Positions 9,163 through 18,962 of a stretch of DNA of 64,000 nt are shown piece by piece (positions within the stretch are counted from its first letter, which is position 1; the number at the start of each line of letters is the position of its first letter). This DNA is from Pseudomonadales bacterium. GTDB lineage: Bacteria > Pseudomonadota > Gammaproteobacteria > Pseudomonadales > Pseudohongiellaceae. The position numbers and the translations under genes were made by a program. Under the pieces are notes generated by a model, which ran no database searches, was not told where the DNA came from, and worked only from the letters and a program-made list of their open reading frames with translations. The stretch is taken from positions 231,187 through 295,186 of the forward strand of contig JACKOK010000004.1 of NCBI GenBank assembly GCA_024234365.1, written 5' to 3'.

Positions 9163-9543
9163 TCAGCGCAGCTTCTTGATGCGCTCTGAGGGGCTGATGA
9201 CATCCGTCATGCGGATGCCGAATTTGTCATTGACCACCACCACTTCCCCGTGGGCGATCAGGGTCCCGTTTACCAGAACATCCAGCGGTTCCCCCGCCAG
9301 GCGGTCGAGCTCGATCACCGAGCCTTGATTAAGTTGCAAAAGATTGCGGATGGTAATGGAGGCATTGCCCACCTCCATGGAAATCTGCACCGGAATATCC
9401 AGAATGACATCCAGATCGGGGCTGCCCCCATCGGCCTTTTTCTCGGGAGACGGCATGCCGCTGCCATCCTTTGCGATACCTTCGACAAATTTGTCGCCAC
9501 CCGCCGGGTTCTGCTTGTTCTGGTTCTGCGTTTGCTCTTCCAT
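9163..9543 (-). CDS. fliN: Flagellar motor switch protein FliN
   Basis: A 126-aa switch-complex (C-ring) protein. The N-terminal 45 residues are charged and low in complexity; the rest is the SpoA domain with VQISMEVGNASITIRNLLQL...GEPLDVLVNGTLIAHGEVVVVNDKFGIRMTD. The ATG at 9543 sits one base from the fliM stop and has an excellent ribosome site, GGGGAAG. A GTG further upstream, inside fliM, was not used. Confidence 0.96.
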   Translation of the reverse strand: MEEQTQNQNKQNPAGGDKFVEGIAKDGSGMPSPEKKADGGSPDLDVILDIPVQISMEVGNASITIRNLLQLNQGSVIELDRLAGEPLDVLVNGTLIAHGEVVVVNDKFGIRMTDVISPSERIKKLR

Positions 9544-9544
9544 C

Positions 9545-10534
9545 TTACTTCCCCTTGCTGTTTCCACGGCCCTTGGCGGCGATGAAACTGTCGATTTTCA
9601 GTGCCAGATTGCCGTTGGACACGCCAATCCGCGTATTGAACATGGGCACTCCGTTCGCCTTCAGCACCACGGTCTCCGGCATATCCACCGGAATCACATC
9701 GCCCGCTTCCAGATCCACCACATCCCGCAGGGTGATCTGCTGCTCGAACATCTGACAACTGAACTCCACGCCCGCATCCATGATGTCCTCACGTATGGAG
9801 CTGCCCCAACTCTCGTCCACATCGTCCGGGTCCACCCGTAGGCCGACTTCCAGTAGCTCGCGGATCGGTTCAATCATCTTGTAGGGCAGCGCCAACTGAA
9901 TCTCGCCGCCCCCACCCCCCTCGAATTTAACCGAGAAGTCAGTAATCAGGATCAATTCCCCGGGCGAGAGAATATTGACCATTTCAGGATTCGATTCACT
10001 GCGCTGTGCTTCCAGCTCCACCTGGTAAACGCTCTGCCAGGCCGCCTCCAGATCCTTGTAGGCCTGGTCCAGCAACATCTGCACCACGCGCTGCTCAGTC
10101 GGTGTAAAACTGCGGCTCTCGATTTTCACCTCGCGCCCATTGCCACCGAAAAAATTATCCACAATGCGGAACACCAATGCGGCATCCAGCCCCAGCACCG
10201 CCGTACCGCGCAGCGGGCGCAATTTGAACAGATTCAGGCTGGTGGGCAGATAGAGGGCGTTCTTGTATTCGCTGAACTTGCCAATCCGGCTACCGTTCAC
10301 CGCAACCTCGGCACTGCGCCGCAGCAGGTTGAACAGATTGTTGTGGAACGCACGCGCGAAGGTGTCATGGATCATGTCCAGGGTCGGCATACGCTGCCGT
10401 ACCACATGCTCCTGGCTGGTCAGATCGTAAGGGCGCACATTGGGCGCGCTACCTTCGGCACGGGTATCGACCTCGCCCTCGTCCACGCCATGCAACAGCG
10501 CATTGATCTCGTCTTGTGATAATAGGTCTTGCAT
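9545..10534 (-). CDS. fliM: Flagellar motor switch protein FliM
   Basis: A 329-aa C-ring protein that binds phospho-CheY. The N-terminal CheY-binding helix reads LLSQDEINALLHGV, and the C-terminal SpoA domain contacts FliN. A run of Gly codons (KFEGGGGGEIQLALP) sits in the middle domain. The ATG at 10534 is chosen; an in-frame TTG directly before it is not needed. It is downstream of fliL with a 45-base gap. Confidence 0.96.
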   Translation of the reverse strand: MQDLLSQDEINALLHGVDEGEVDTRAEGSAPNVRPYDLTSQEHVVRQRMPTLDMIHDTFARAFHNNLFNLLRRSAEVAVNGSRIGKFSEYKNALYLPTSLNLFKLRPLRGTAVLGLDAALVFRIVDNFFGGNGREVKIESRSFTPTEQRVVQMLLDQAYKDLEAAWQSVYQVELEAQRSESNPEMVNILSPGELILITDFSVKFEGGGGGEIQLALPYKMIEPIRELLEVGLRVDPDDVDESWGSSIREDIMDAGVEFSCQMFEQQITLRDVVDLEAGDVIPVDMPETVVLKANGVPMFNTRIGVSNGNLALKIDSFIAAKGRGNSKGK

Positions 10535-10579
10535 CAATCCTGAGTCCGTGATGATCGCGCCTGCAACTGGCGCCGGCCC

Positions 10580-11080
10580 TTACTGGGTGACAAATGCCGT
10601 AAAGATGACTTCCTCTATACCGTCGCGGCCAATTTCTTCGTGAAGAATGGCCTTCACCTCCTCCGTGGCGAGTTGACGCAGCTCTTCGATGCCGGATGAG
10701 GGGGTCTCGGCCACATTGAGCATCTGCGCACTGAACAGGTTCAGCAGGTTGTGGCGAACGATGGGCATATTGGCAACTACCGCGTCCAGCGCCGCCTGAT
10801 CACGGGACATGACGGACAGGGAGGCCTGCAGATAACGTTGTCTCCCCTGGAAGGGATAACTGACGATGAAGGCGGGTGACATGTCCAGATATAACATCTG
10901 TCCTGTGGGGGCTGCATGCTCTTCTGTCGCCGTCTCATCACCGGAGGGGCTAAGCAAAAAGAAATAGGCCCCGGCACCACCACCCAACAGCAATACCACT
11001 GCTGCAATAATAATGATCAGGGTCTTCTTGCTCTTGGTTTCGGGAGCGGCACCATCCGCGCCAACATTGTTCTCTGCCAT
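10580..11080 (-). CDS. fliL: Flagellar basal body protein FliL
   Basis: A 166-aa, single-pass inner-membrane protein that sits near the stator and supports motor torque. After a short cytoplasmic tail (MAENNVGADGAAPETKSKK) comes one hydrophobic helix, then the periplasmic FliL domain with a conserved LLNLFSAQ and a C-terminal IEEVIFTAFVTQ. The ATG at 11080 is chosen because it starts right at the family N-terminus and lies about 28 bases after the predicted sigma-54 transcription start. First gene of the fliLMNOPQR-flhB operon. Confidence 0.95.
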   Translation of the reverse strand: MAENNVGADGAAPETKSKKTLIIIIAAVVLLLGGGAGAYFFLLSPSGDETATEEHAAPTGQMLYLDMSPAFIVSYPFQGRQRYLQASLSVMSRDQAALDAVVANMPIVRHNLLNLFSAQMLNVAETPSSGIEELRQLATEEVKAILHEEIGRDGIEEVIFTAFVTQ

Positions 11081-11118
11081 AGCATCACCGTCAAAAACTT
11101 CAAATGTCTGAGGATTGT

Positions 11119-11134
11119 AGCAAAGGCTGTGCCA
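11119..11134 (-). promoter_or_regulatory. Sigma-54 promoter of the fliL operon
   Basis: Minus-strand TGGCACAGCCTTTGCT is an exact match to the sigma-54 consensus: TGGCAC (-24), five bases, TTGCT (-12). Transcription would start near 11108, about 28 bases before the fliL ATG. A FleQ- or FleR-type activator would be needed. Confidence 0.88.
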
Positions 11135-11297
11135 GCGAAACGCATCTATCACACAGAAAAAAAGAACAATGTAATTCTTTGATTTACAAGCTAATTCTGA
11201 AAAACCGAAAAATCCTCATCCGATGAGCTGGGGGTTATGACAAGAGGATGACGCCATGCTTTGCACCCGGCGACAAAATCCTGACGCCTGCGCAAGT

Positions 11298-12821
11298 TCA
11301 CGCGTAGAAATCGATCAATCCACTGACAAGTTGTACGGAGCGGCTCTGCATATTGTCCAGTATTTCGTCCTGATCAGGCGGAGCAGCAGAGCCGGAAGCT
11401 GCATTACCGGACTGCCCAAAGCCCCCATGGCCGGAGGGCTGGCGATCCGACACCTGGGCATCCACCAATTGCAGCCCCTGCTGATTCAGCATTTCCTGCA
11501 AACGCGGAAAGCTCTGTTCCAGCGCATCCCTCACCACAGCATGTGCGCTATGGAAACTCACGCTGGCCTGATCGCCGTGCAACGACACCTTGATGTTCAT
11601 CGCCCCCAGCTCCGGAGGATCCAGCTGAATATGGGCGGAGCTGATTTTCTGGCCCAACATCAGCGCAACGCGTTGCGACACACGCTCACCCCAGGCATGA
11701 TCACCAACCCTCTCTCCCAGGGCTTGCCCGGACATTTCGCCCTGCAGCACCTGGCTGAAGCTGCCCATCGTCAAGGTGCCTCGCACAGAGCCGGCGGACG
11801 TGGCCCCCGCCGTATCAGCCCGCCAGGACGTGAGCTCTGCCGTACCGCTTGGCGCATGATGGGAGGAAGACGTGCCACGCTCACTGGCAGCACTCACGGC
11901 GGCCAATTCCTGATTCATGCCCTGGCGCAGGGAATCGGCAAACTGTTGCAACTGACCACCATTGGCCAGCGGCACGACCTGTACCACACTGCCATCAGCG
12001 CGCACCGTGCCCGTCCACTCCCCCTGAGGGTTCAGACTGAGCCCGCGCCAGTCGCGCACCCGCTGTGCTGCATCCTGCTGCACGAGTGCCTCCACGTCCT
12101 TTCCTGTCAATGCCTGCGCGTTCGCAAGCGTCTGCACAGGCGTTTCGACATCCGCCGCCGGCAACACCGCCACCTGCGCAGGCGTTTCAACATCCGCCAC
12201 CGGCAACACCACCGCCTGCACAGGCGTTTCAACATCCGCCATCGGCAACACCACCGCCTGCACAGGCGTCTCCTCAGCAGAGAGCTTATTCGCTTCATTC
12301 ACAGCGGGCTCGGCCGTGGGCTGTGACCCGGTAGCCGCGAGGGTATTCTGTGCCGCAGGGACTTCCACCCGTGTCGGGGCAGCGATCTCGCCCTGCCCGC
12401 TCATGACAAAAATGGCCGGAGCCTGCTGAGGCTGACCGTTGCTGTCTTCCTGTGGCAAACCGTCATTCCGGACCTCCACGGGGGCAACGACGACCTGCTC
12501 GGGCGGCAAAGCCTCTCCCTGCAGCGGCAGTACCATTCCGCCAGCATTGCCGCCAACCGGGATGGCATCGTCAATTTCAGATGGGAGATGGAAGGCAGGA
12601 GCAGCAGGTTCCGCTGTCTGCAGGCGTTCATCCAGTACGCGGGCAAATGCGTTGCCCTGTTCTTCCCTGTCGTCCGGGGCTTTCTTCTGCGGCCCTTGTT
12701 CCACGGGCTTTACAGCGCTTTCCTTGCTCACAGGCTCTGCACGCGGGCTTGACCTTACACTCCCTTCTTTGGGCGAGAGTGACGCAGACGCGATGGGTAA
12801 CAGGGCTTCAAGAACTGACAT
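11298..12821 (-). CDS. fliK: Flagellar hook-length control protein FliK
   Basis: A 507-aa secreted molecular ruler. The long N-terminal part is low in complexity (Ala/Pro/Gln/Glu rich), as expected for the ruler, and includes a tandem repeat at about residues 183-228. The C-terminal domain is typical: SQRVALMLGQKISSAHIQLD, then PPELGAMNIKVSLHGDQASV, then SFPRLQEMLNQQGLQLVDAQ. The ATG at 12821 follows a sigma-54 promoter. The gene is transcribed alone or ahead of fliL, which has its own promoter. Confidence 0.93.
   Translation of the reverse strand: MSVLEALLPIASASLSPKEGSVRSSPRAEPVSKESAVKPVEQGPQKKAPDDREEQGNAFARVLDERLQTAEPAAPAFHLPSEIDDAIPVGGNAGGMVLPLQGEALPPEQVVVAPVEVRNDGLPQEDSNGQPQQAPAIFVMSGQGEIAAPTRVEVPAAQNTLAATGSQPTAEPAVNEANKLSAEETPVQAVVLPMADVETPVQAVVLPVADVETPAQVAVLPAADVETPVQTLANAQALTGKDVEALVQQDAAQRVRDWRGLSLNPQGEWTGTVRADGSVVQVVPLANGGQLQQFADSLRQGMNQELAAVSAASERGTSSSHHAPSGTAELTSWRADTAGATSAGSVRGTLTMGSFSQVLQGEMSGQALGERVGDHAWGERVSQRVALMLGQKISSAHIQLDPPELGAMNIKVSLHGDQASVSFHSAHAVVRDALEQSFPRLQEMLNQQGLQLVDAQVSDRQPSGHGGFGQSGNAASGSAAPPDQDEILDNMQSRSVQLVSGLIDFYA
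12139..12273 (-). repeat. 42-bp tandem repeat inside fliK
   Basis: Three almost identical 42-bp units (12139-12180, 12181-12222, 12223-12264) plus the start of a fourth. On the coding strand each unit encodes 14 residues of the type AVVLPMADVETPVQ. Because 42 is a multiple of 3, changes in copy number keep the frame and would lengthen or shorten the ruler domain in 14-residue steps. Confidence 0.9.
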
Positions 12822-12880
12822 ACTGGCTCCTCAACGCTCGTGGCCTGTTGCGGTCACGAGAAATCTCTTACAGGAGACAG

Positions 12881-12896
12881 AGCAATAAGTTTGCCA
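12881..12896 (-). promoter_or_regulatory. Sigma-54 promoter of fliK
   Basis: Minus-strand TGGCAAACTTATTGCT matches the sigma-54 pattern (TGGCA[C/A], five bases, TTGCT) with correct GG-GC spacing. The predicted start is near 12869, about 48 bases before the fliK ATG. It lies in the 90-bp gap between fliJ and fliK, where a new transcript is expected. Confidence 0.82.
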
Positions 12897-12911
12897 ATCC
12901 CGGCAAACCCG

Positions 12912-13358
12912 CTACATGCCCGGGGGACGCAGGTGCCAGCGGCCTGCCATTTCATCCAGTTCCTTCTGTTCCTGACGACGGCTCAGCAGATTTTCCGCCT
13001 GCCGGGCATTGTCCTGCAGCTTGAGCAGCCCCTGGTGCTTCGCATCCAGCATCTGCCAGTGACGTCGAACCTGTTCAACCTGCCGACGAACCGTGCTGAC
13101 CTGCTGCGTCTGCGCGGCAATCGCCTTGCTCACGTTGTCACTGAAATCCTTGTAGCGCCGGAACACCGCCACTGTCAGCCCCTTGCTTCCTTCCTGAGCG
13201 ACCGTGTCGCGATACTCGGCAAGATATTGCTGCAGTTGCTCAAGCTTGTTCTGTTCATCCTGCAGGCGCTGCTGCACGAAGGCCAGGGCCTGGGCTGCTT
13301 CCTGTGCACGGTTTTGCGCCAGCTGCACCACAGATTCAAGTCGTTGTGAACGCTTCAT
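12912..13358 (-). CDS. fliJ: Flagellar export chaperone FliJ
   Basis: A 148-aa protein, almost entirely charged and glutamine-rich alpha-helix (coiled coil), matching FliJ, the stalk that links the FliI ATPase ring to FlhA. The N-terminal KRSQRLESVVQLAQNRAQEA is typical. It begins 3 bases after the fliI stop and ends the fleSR-fliEFGHIJ gene series. Confidence 0.92.
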   Translation of the reverse strand: MKRSQRLESVVQLAQNRAQEAAQALAFVQQRLQDEQNKLEQLQQYLAEYRDTVAQEGSKGLTVAVFRRYKDFSDNVSKAIAAQTQQVSTVRRQVEQVRRHWQMLDAKHQGLLKLQDNARQAENLLSRRQEQKELDEMAGRWHLRPPGM

Positions 13359-13361
13359 TTA

Positions 13362-14801
13362 CTAGCCCCTGCTCGCCGCACTTGCCGCCTGCGCTGTGCC
13401 GTGCTGGAGAGTACGCGACTGCAGAGGGGTCACATTGCTGCCGCTGTGGGCGCCCGGACGTGGCGCCGGTACTACGATCTTGCCCAGGCGTTGCAGGGCC
13501 TCCTCGAAGCTCACTTTCTCCTTCAGCCCCTGCTGCATGAACTGACGCAGATGGGGCATGCGCTCGATGGCAAAATCGATGTCCTTGTCGCTGCCGGGCA
13601 CATAGGCCCCCACACTGATCAGGTCACGGTTTTGCTGATAGCGCGCATAGATACGGCGGAACAGCTGCATCCTGGCAAAATGCTCGGCACTCACCACCGA
13701 AGGCATGACACGGCTGATGGAGGCCTCGATGTCGATGGCGGGATAATGCCCCTCCTCTGCCAGCGTGCGGGAGAGCACGATATGGCCGTCCAGAATGGCC
13801 CGGGCGGCATCCGCCACCGGGTCCTGCTGATCATCCCCCTCGGTGAGCACGGTGTAGAAAGCGGTAATGGAGCCCTGCCCGTGGTCAGCATTGCCCGCCC
13901 GCTCCACCAGTTGCGGCAGTTTGGCGAATACCGAGGGCGGATAGCCCTTGGTGGCAGGAGGTTCACCGATGGACAGGGCAATTTCCCGCTGCGCCATCGC
14001 ATAGCGGGTCAGCGAATCCATCAGCATCAGCACATTCTTGCCCTGCTCACGAAAGCCTTCGGCGATGCGGGTGGTCAACACGGCAGCGCGCATGCGCAGC
14101 AAGGGGGAATCGTCCGCAGGCGAGGCCACCACCACGGCCCGCGTCAGACCGGCCTCGCCCAGAATCTCGTCGATGAACTCCTTCACCTCCCGACCCCGTT
14201 CCCCGATCAGCCCCACGACAATCACGTCCGCCGTTGTGAACTGCGTCATCATGCCCAGCAGCACACTCTTTCCCACGCCGCTACCGGCAAACAGACCAAG
14301 ACGCTGCCCGCGCCCGACACTGAGCAGGGCATTGATGGTGGCGATACCGACATCCAGGGGTTCACGGATGGGCTGGCGTTGCAGGGGATTGATCGTTTTC
14401 TGCACCAGCGGGCCGTGCTCCTTGACATCGTGCAGGGGCAGCTCGCCCTTGCCGTCGATAGGTTCACCCAGGCCGTTGAGAACGCGACCAAGCAGTGCGG
14501 GCCCCACAGCGAGATGATCGCTCCGGCTCATCGGCAGCACACGGGCACCCGGCTGCAGGCCCTCGATACTGGTCAGAGGCATCAGATAAATACGGGGGCC
14601 GTCAAAACCGACCACCTCTGTCTCGATATCACGACCATGTCCATCACTGACACTGCAGCGCCCACCAAGCGATACGTTGCAGCCCACTGCCTCCAACGTC
14701 ATACCAACCACCCGGGTCAGACGCCCCTCTACCGGTGGCAACAGATCGGCTTCACGCTGCGGCTGATACTGACGCAGCCGCTGGGCAAGACTCTGACGCA
14801 T
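13362..14801 (-). CDS. fliI: Flagellar export ATPase FliI
   Basis: A 479-aa F1-beta-like ATPase of the flagellar export machine. The P-loop is at residues 172-179 (AGSGVGKS), and the conserved [13 protein letters not shown] and [20 protein letters not shown] segments are present. The C-terminus has an extra Ala/Ser/Arg-rich tail of about 25 residues. It starts 2 bases after fliH. Confidence 0.97.
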   Translation of the reverse strand: MRQSLAQRLRQYQPQREADLLPPVEGRLTRVVGMTLEAVGCNVSLGGRCSVSDGHGRDIETEVVGFDGPRIYLMPLTSIEGLQPGARVLPMSRSDHLAVGPALLGRVLNGLGEPIDGKGELPLHDVKEHGPLVQKTINPLQRQPIREPLDVGIATINALLSVGRGQRLGLFAGSGVGKSVLLGMMTQFTTADVIVVGLIGERGREVKEFIDEILGEAGLTRAVVVASPADDSPLLRMRAAVLTTRIAEGFREQGKNVLMLMDSLTRYAMAQREIALSIGEPPATKGYPPSVFAKLPQLVERAGNADHGQGSITAFYTVLTEGDDQQDPVADAARAILDGHIVLSRTLAEEGHYPAIDIEASISRVMPSVVSAEHFARMQLFRRIYARYQQNRDLISVGAYVPGSDKDIDFAIERMPHLRQFMQQGLKEKVSFEEALQRLGKIVVPAPRPGAHSGSNVTPLQSRTLQHGTAQAASAASRG

Positions 14802-14803
14802 AC

Positions 14804-15733
14804 TCAGATTCCCGATCTCAACAAGGGCGCAGGCGGCACACTCACGCCCTGACGCAGGTATTCCACCTGTTCCAGCAGGCCGGGTTCCTCATCCGCGGAA
14901 AACTCTTCCTCTACCGGCGCCTGTGCAACTGACGCCGTGCGTGGATTGATCGGTTTGACCACGGGTTCGGGAGCCGCCTCAAAACTCTCCTGTTTCTCAT
15001 TGCCCAGTTCACCGGTCAGCATCTGCTCCACCATAGCGGCGAAACGATGTTCCACGGTGTAATCCACCAGGCTCTGTTCGGTCTCCACCCGGCACCCGCC
15101 CTTTGCCACGCTGTCATCAGGCAACACGCGCCAGGCATCTCCCGCACGCTCCTGCGCTTCACGCAGCAGAGCCACATCGGCGGGGTGCACAAAAATGCGG
15201 ACATTGTCACGACTGGGTGGCAGTGCCGCCAGTGCCTTGCGCACCACATACAATATATGGCTGGTGTCGATCTGCAGCTCTCGATCCACAACGGTACGCG
15301 CTACTGCAACAACCAGGTTCAACAGAGCCTGCTCCAGCATATAGTCCTGATCATTCATGGCGTGCGTCAGGCTTTTCAGCACTTCGTCCACTTCCGCCAT
15401 CCTGGCATCGACCTGTTTCTGGGCCTGTTGCAACCCCTGTTGCAGTCCTTGTTGCATGCCCTTTTCATGCCCTTCCTGCTGCCCCTGCTGCAGGCCTTCC
15501 CGGCGCCCCTCGGCAACGCCTTCGAGACGGCCCTTGGCCAGCCCTTCTTCAAAACCGGCTGCCAGTTGCTGTTCCTGCGTACGCGGCGCGGCAGGACGGC
15601 GCTCTTCTCGCGCCTGCGCCTGTACCAGGTGCCCCGCCTTATCAATCAAAGGCGGCAACCATGCGTGCACAGTCGCCGCTTCCAGCTCTGCGCTGCTCAC
15701 ACGGCCTGCGCCGTCAAACGGATGTCGTTCCAC
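14804..15733 (-). CDS. fliH: Flagellar assembly protein FliH
   Basis: A 309-aa regulator of the FliI ATPase. The middle contains GxxxG-type repeats in a helical stretch ([20 protein letters not shown] and following [16 protein letters not shown]), a hallmark of FliH. The C-terminal domain contains [13 protein letters not shown] and [21 protein letters not shown]. The best start is GTG at 15733 with GAGGGG upstream. The C-terminal tail after about residue 235 is longer than in enteric FliH. Confidence 0.94.
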   Translation of the reverse strand: MERHPFDGAGRVSSAELEAATVHAWLPPLIDKAGHLVQAQAREERRPAAPRTQEQQLAAGFEEGLAKGRLEGVAEGRREGLQQGQQEGHEKGMQQGLQQGLQQAQKQVDARMAEVDEVLKSLTHAMNDQDYMLEQALLNLVVAVARTVVDRELQIDTSHILYVVRKALAALPPSRDNVRIFVHPADVALLREAQERAGDAWRVLPDDSVAKGGCRVETEQSLVDYTVEHRFAAMVEQMLTGELGNEKQESFEAAPEPVVKPINPRTASVAQAPVEEEFSADEEPGLLEQVEYLRQGVSVPPAPLLRSGI

Positions 15734-15797
15734 TGCCTGTTACCCCTCGTTATCGGGCCATGCCCTTGTGTTCAGTTCGCCGTCACAACGCGACAGA

Positions 15798-16832
15798 TCA
15801 GATCATGTCGTCGCCGCCGCCCCCCAGTTGAATTTCGCCGGCATCGGACATGCGCCGTGCGATCACCAGAATCTCTTTCTGTGCCGACTCCACTTCGCTG
15901 ACGCGCACCGGACCCTTGGCCTCGAGATCGTCGCGCAGCAGCTCCGCCGCACGCTTGGACATATTGGAAAAGATCTTTTCCTTGAGGTAATCGTCGGCGC
16001 CCTTGAGGGCCAGAATGAGTACCTCGGAGGAGACCTCCCGCAACAAAGCCTGAATACCGCGATCATCCACCTCGCGCAGATTGTCGAAAACAAACATCAG
16101 GTCCTGAATGCGAACTCCGAGCTCCTCGTCCGTTGCCTTGATGGCTTCCATCAACTCTGCCTCGATTGTCTTGTCCAGGCTGTTCATGATGTCGGCGGCA
16201 AGCTTGGTACCGGCAATCGAGGTGGTCGGTTTGCTGGTTTTACCGGAGAACTGTTTCTCCAGTACCACATTGAGTTCCTTCAGCGCGTCGGGTTGCACAC
16301 TTTCCAGCGTGGCGAGACGCATCACCACGTCCACCCGCTCCGTATCAGGAAACTGCGCCAGAATGCTGGCGGCCTGGTCCGGTTCGAGATGGCTGAGCAC
16401 CACGGCCTGAATCTGCGGGTGTTCGTTGCGGATGGCATCGGCAACGGAGCGCGCATCCATCCACTTCAGGCTGTGAATGCCGCTGGCACTGTCTGCCGTC
16501 AGAATGCGGTCCATGAGCCCCCGTGCACGGGTTTCCCCCAGGGCTTCCGTGAGCATATTGCGAATGAAATTGTCCGAGCCCGTGCCCAGGCTGGATTGGC
16601 CACTGCAGTCCGCAATGAACTGGGACAGTACCTGTTCAACGCTCTCCTGGCTGATCTGTCGCAGGCCGGACATCGCGCTGCCCACCTTCTGTACTTCCTT
16701 GGGCCCCATCTGCTTGAGAATCTCGGCCGCATCCTTTTCCCCCATGCTCATGAGCAGAATGGCGGCGCGGTCCACGGCTGAAAATGTCCGGTTGCTACCG
16801 GGAGAAGGCAAAGCATTATCGTCAGGCATCAT
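15798..16832 (-). CDS. fliG: Flagellar motor switch protein FliG
   Basis: A 344-aa C-ring protein that contacts the stator and generates torque. Family features: VDRAAILLMSMGEKDAAEIL at the N-terminus, the EHPQ motif (NEHPQIQAVVLSHL) in the middle domain, and the C-terminal LMFVFDNLREVDDRGIQALL torque helix region. The ATG at 16832 has GGATAAG upstream; an in-frame ATG follows directly, and a GTG precedes it. The start overlaps the end of fliF by 11 bases, giving translational coupling. Confidence 0.97.
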   Translation of the reverse strand: MMPDDNALPSPGSNRTFSAVDRAAILLMSMGEKDAAEILKQMGPKEVQKVGSAMSGLRQISQESVEQVLSQFIADCSGQSSLGTGSDNFIRNMLTEALGETRARGLMDRILTADSASGIHSLKWMDARSVADAIRNEHPQIQAVVLSHLEPDQAASILAQFPDTERVDVVMRLATLESVQPDALKELNVVLEKQFSGKTSKPTTSIAGTKLAADIMNSLDKTIEAELMEAIKATDEELGVRIQDLMFVFDNLREVDDRGIQALLREVSSEVLILALKGADDYLKEKIFSNMSKRAAELLRDDLEAKGPVRVSEVESAQKEILVIARRMSDAGEIQLGGGGDDMI

Positions 16833-18513
16833 CACTTATCCATTGTTTTACGACTTGGGCGACCCGGGCAGGGTCCTCGGCAATCAGCCCCTTGATGGCA
16901 TTGAGCTGACGCTCATAACCATCGGTGGGGCCGGGCAACACCAGATCATCACCACCGGAGAGCGTGACCTTGTCGCCCTTGATATCGAGATCGGCATAAT
17001 CCCCCTGCGCCGCAGCACCAGCCAGATCTTTGCCGGCACCGGCGCTTGCGCTGAGGTTGCGTAGCGCCGGGCGCAGCACGGCAAAGACAAGCAACAGCAC
17101 CAGACCGAGCGCCGCCGTTTGTTTCAGGCCACTGAGCAGCCAGCTTTGCTGCCAGAAGGGCTGTGAATCCACTTCCTCGAAACTCACGGGAGCAAAACGG
17201 TTGTTGATCACTGTCACGCTGTCTCCACGGGCCTCGTTGTAACCGACCACATCACGCACCAGCGCGGTGATGCGGGTAATTTCATCTTCTGTCCACGGTT
17301 CCGAGGTGGCGCTGCCATCCACGGCAGCGCTGGCCAGTGGCTTGTCATCCAGCACCACGGCCACACTCAGACGCCGGACACTCACCGGATCACCTGCGGT
17401 ATAGCTCACGGTACGATCCAGCTCGAAATTGCGTGTGGATTGCTGACGGGAATTGCCATTGCTCGCGACTGCCGCTGCATCGCCCGTCTGTGCCGCCACG
17501 CTCTGCAGCGTGCCATCCACCGGAGGCTGATTACTGAGGGCACCCGGCACCCCTCCAGCGCTGCCATCGCTGCCCTCAGCGCGATTCTCCGCCAGGGACT
17601 GCTCGCTGCGCAGAACCCCCTCCGGGCTGAAAATCTCGGCGGCCTGATCGGTGCGGGTGAAATCGATGTCCGCACTGATCTCGGCACTGAAACGGCCCGC
17701 ACCGACAATCGGCTGCAGCATACGATTGAGGCGTTCCACCAGGGTGTCTTCGTAACGGCGGGCGTAGTCAAACTGTTGCCCGGCAACGGCGAGACTACTG
17801 GTATTGTCCTTGCGCGAGAGCAGATTGCCACGCTGATCCACGATGGTGACGCGATCCGGCGTCAGCTCCGGCACGCTGGAGGCAACCAGATTGGCAATGG
17901 CGTCCACCTGGGTGTCCGTCAGTTCACTGCCCGCCTGCAGCGTTAAAAATACCGAGGCACTCGGGTTGCGGGCATTGCGTACAAAGACCGAACGTTCCGG
18001 TGTTGCCAGATGCACGCGGGCAGACTGCACATTACGAAACCCCATGATGGTGCGCTGCAGTTCGCCTTCCTGGCTGCGGCGGTAACGATTGGCCTCCATG
18101 AACTGGCTGGTACCCAGCCCCTGATCCACGTCCAGGGATTCGTAGCCATATCCGGTCTCGCGACTGATACCAGCGGCGGCCACCTGCAGACGCAGTTCCG
18201 CCACCTGCTCTGAAGGCACCAGAATCACACCTGTCGAGGGTTCGATACGAAAATTCAGATTGTGCTGTTCCAGCACCTCTACCAGCGCGGACATATCGTA
18301 GCCGTTCATATCGGCATACAGCGGCTGATAATTCTCCCCACGCGACCACAGCACTACCGCAAAGCCCACGGCAACACTGGCCGCGAGCCCTGTCATCAAA
18401 CCCAGTTGCCGCAGAAAATCCAGCCGCATGAATCCTGCGAGGAAATTGCTGCTTCGGCTAGCGACCCCGTCACCGCCTGCAGCAGGGAGATTGTTTGCTG
18501 TTGCTTCCGCCAT
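16822..18513 (-). CDS. fliF: Flagellar MS-ring protein FliF
   Basis: A 563-aa protein forming the inner-membrane MS ring. Two membrane helices flank a large periplasmic region: an N-terminal one (LGLMTGLAASVAVGFAVVLW) and a C-terminal one (AALGLVLLLVFAVL). The YscJ/FliF ring-building domain contains SRETGYGYESLDVDQGLGTS. The C-terminal cytoplasmic tail (DPARVAQVVKQWISDDA) is the FliG-binding helix. Confidence 0.97.
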   Translation of the reverse strand: MAEATANNLPAAGGDGVASRSSNFLAGFMRLDFLRQLGLMTGLAASVAVGFAVVLWSRGENYQPLYADMNGYDMSALVEVLEQHNLNFRIEPSTGVILVPSEQVAELRLQVAAAGISRETGYGYESLDVDQGLGTSQFMEANRYRRSQEGELQRTIMGFRNVQSARVHLATPERSVFVRNARNPSASVFLTLQAGSELTDTQVDAIANLVASSVPELTPDRVTIVDQRGNLLSRKDNTSSLAVAGQQFDYARRYEDTLVERLNRMLQPIVGAGRFSAEISADIDFTRTDQAAEIFSPEGVLRSEQSLAENRAEGSDGSAGGVPGALSNQPPVDGTLQSVAAQTGDAAAVASNGNSRQQSTRNFELDRTVSYTAGDPVSVRRLSVAVVLDDKPLASAAVDGSATSEPWTEDEITRITALVRDVVGYNEARGDSVTVINNRFAPVSFEEVDSQPFWQQSWLLSGLKQTAALGLVLLLVFAVLRPALRNLSASAGAGKDLAGAAAQGDYADLDIKGDKVTLSGGDDLVLPGPTDGYERQLNAIKGLIAEDPARVAQVVKQWISDDA

Positions 18514-18553
18514 GATGAACCTGTCTGTTCAGTTGTCTGGTGTTCACGCCCGT

Positions 18554-18952
18554 TTACAGGGGCATATTCATAATGTCCTGATAGGCGCTGACCAGGCGGT
18601 TGCGCACCTGGGTCATGGCTTCGAAGGACACACTGGCTTTCTGCATCTGTATCATCACCTGGGTAATATCCACACCGGGCTCCCCCATCTCATAGGCCGT
18701 TTGCAGGGCTGCCGATTTTTCCTGGGTCTCGTTGACTGAATCCACCGCCTGCTGGAGCAGATCGGCAAAACTGCTCTTGTCCGTGGCCGTGCCTGCGTTG
18801 ACCAGATCGGCGCGTGCTGCATCGCTCAAACCACTTAGCGGATCGACCATGCCCTGGGCAGCCTGCAAGCCTGGAGCCTGTACCTGTTCACGCAGCTCAC
18901 GCATCTGCATGAGCACCCGGTTGATGTCTACCCGATTACTGATATCACTCAC
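18554..18952 (-). CDS. fliE: Flagellar hook-basal body protein FliE
   Basis: A 132-aa protein joining the MS ring to the rod. The C-terminal part is the family signature: [20 protein letters not shown] and [20 protein letters not shown]. It is somewhat longer than the usual 105-110 residues. The start is GTG at 18952 with a perfect AGGAGG Shine-Dalgarno seven bases away. Only 10 bases separate it from fleR, so it is probably read through from the fleS promoter. Confidence 0.94.
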   Translation of the reverse strand: MSDISNRVDINRVLMQMRELREQVQAPGLQAAQGMVDPLSGLSDAARADLVNAGTATDKSSFADLLQQAVDSVNETQEKSAALQTAYEMGEPGVDITQVMIQMQKASVSFEAMTQVRNRLVSAYQDIMNMPL

Positions 18953-18962
18953 CCGACACCTC

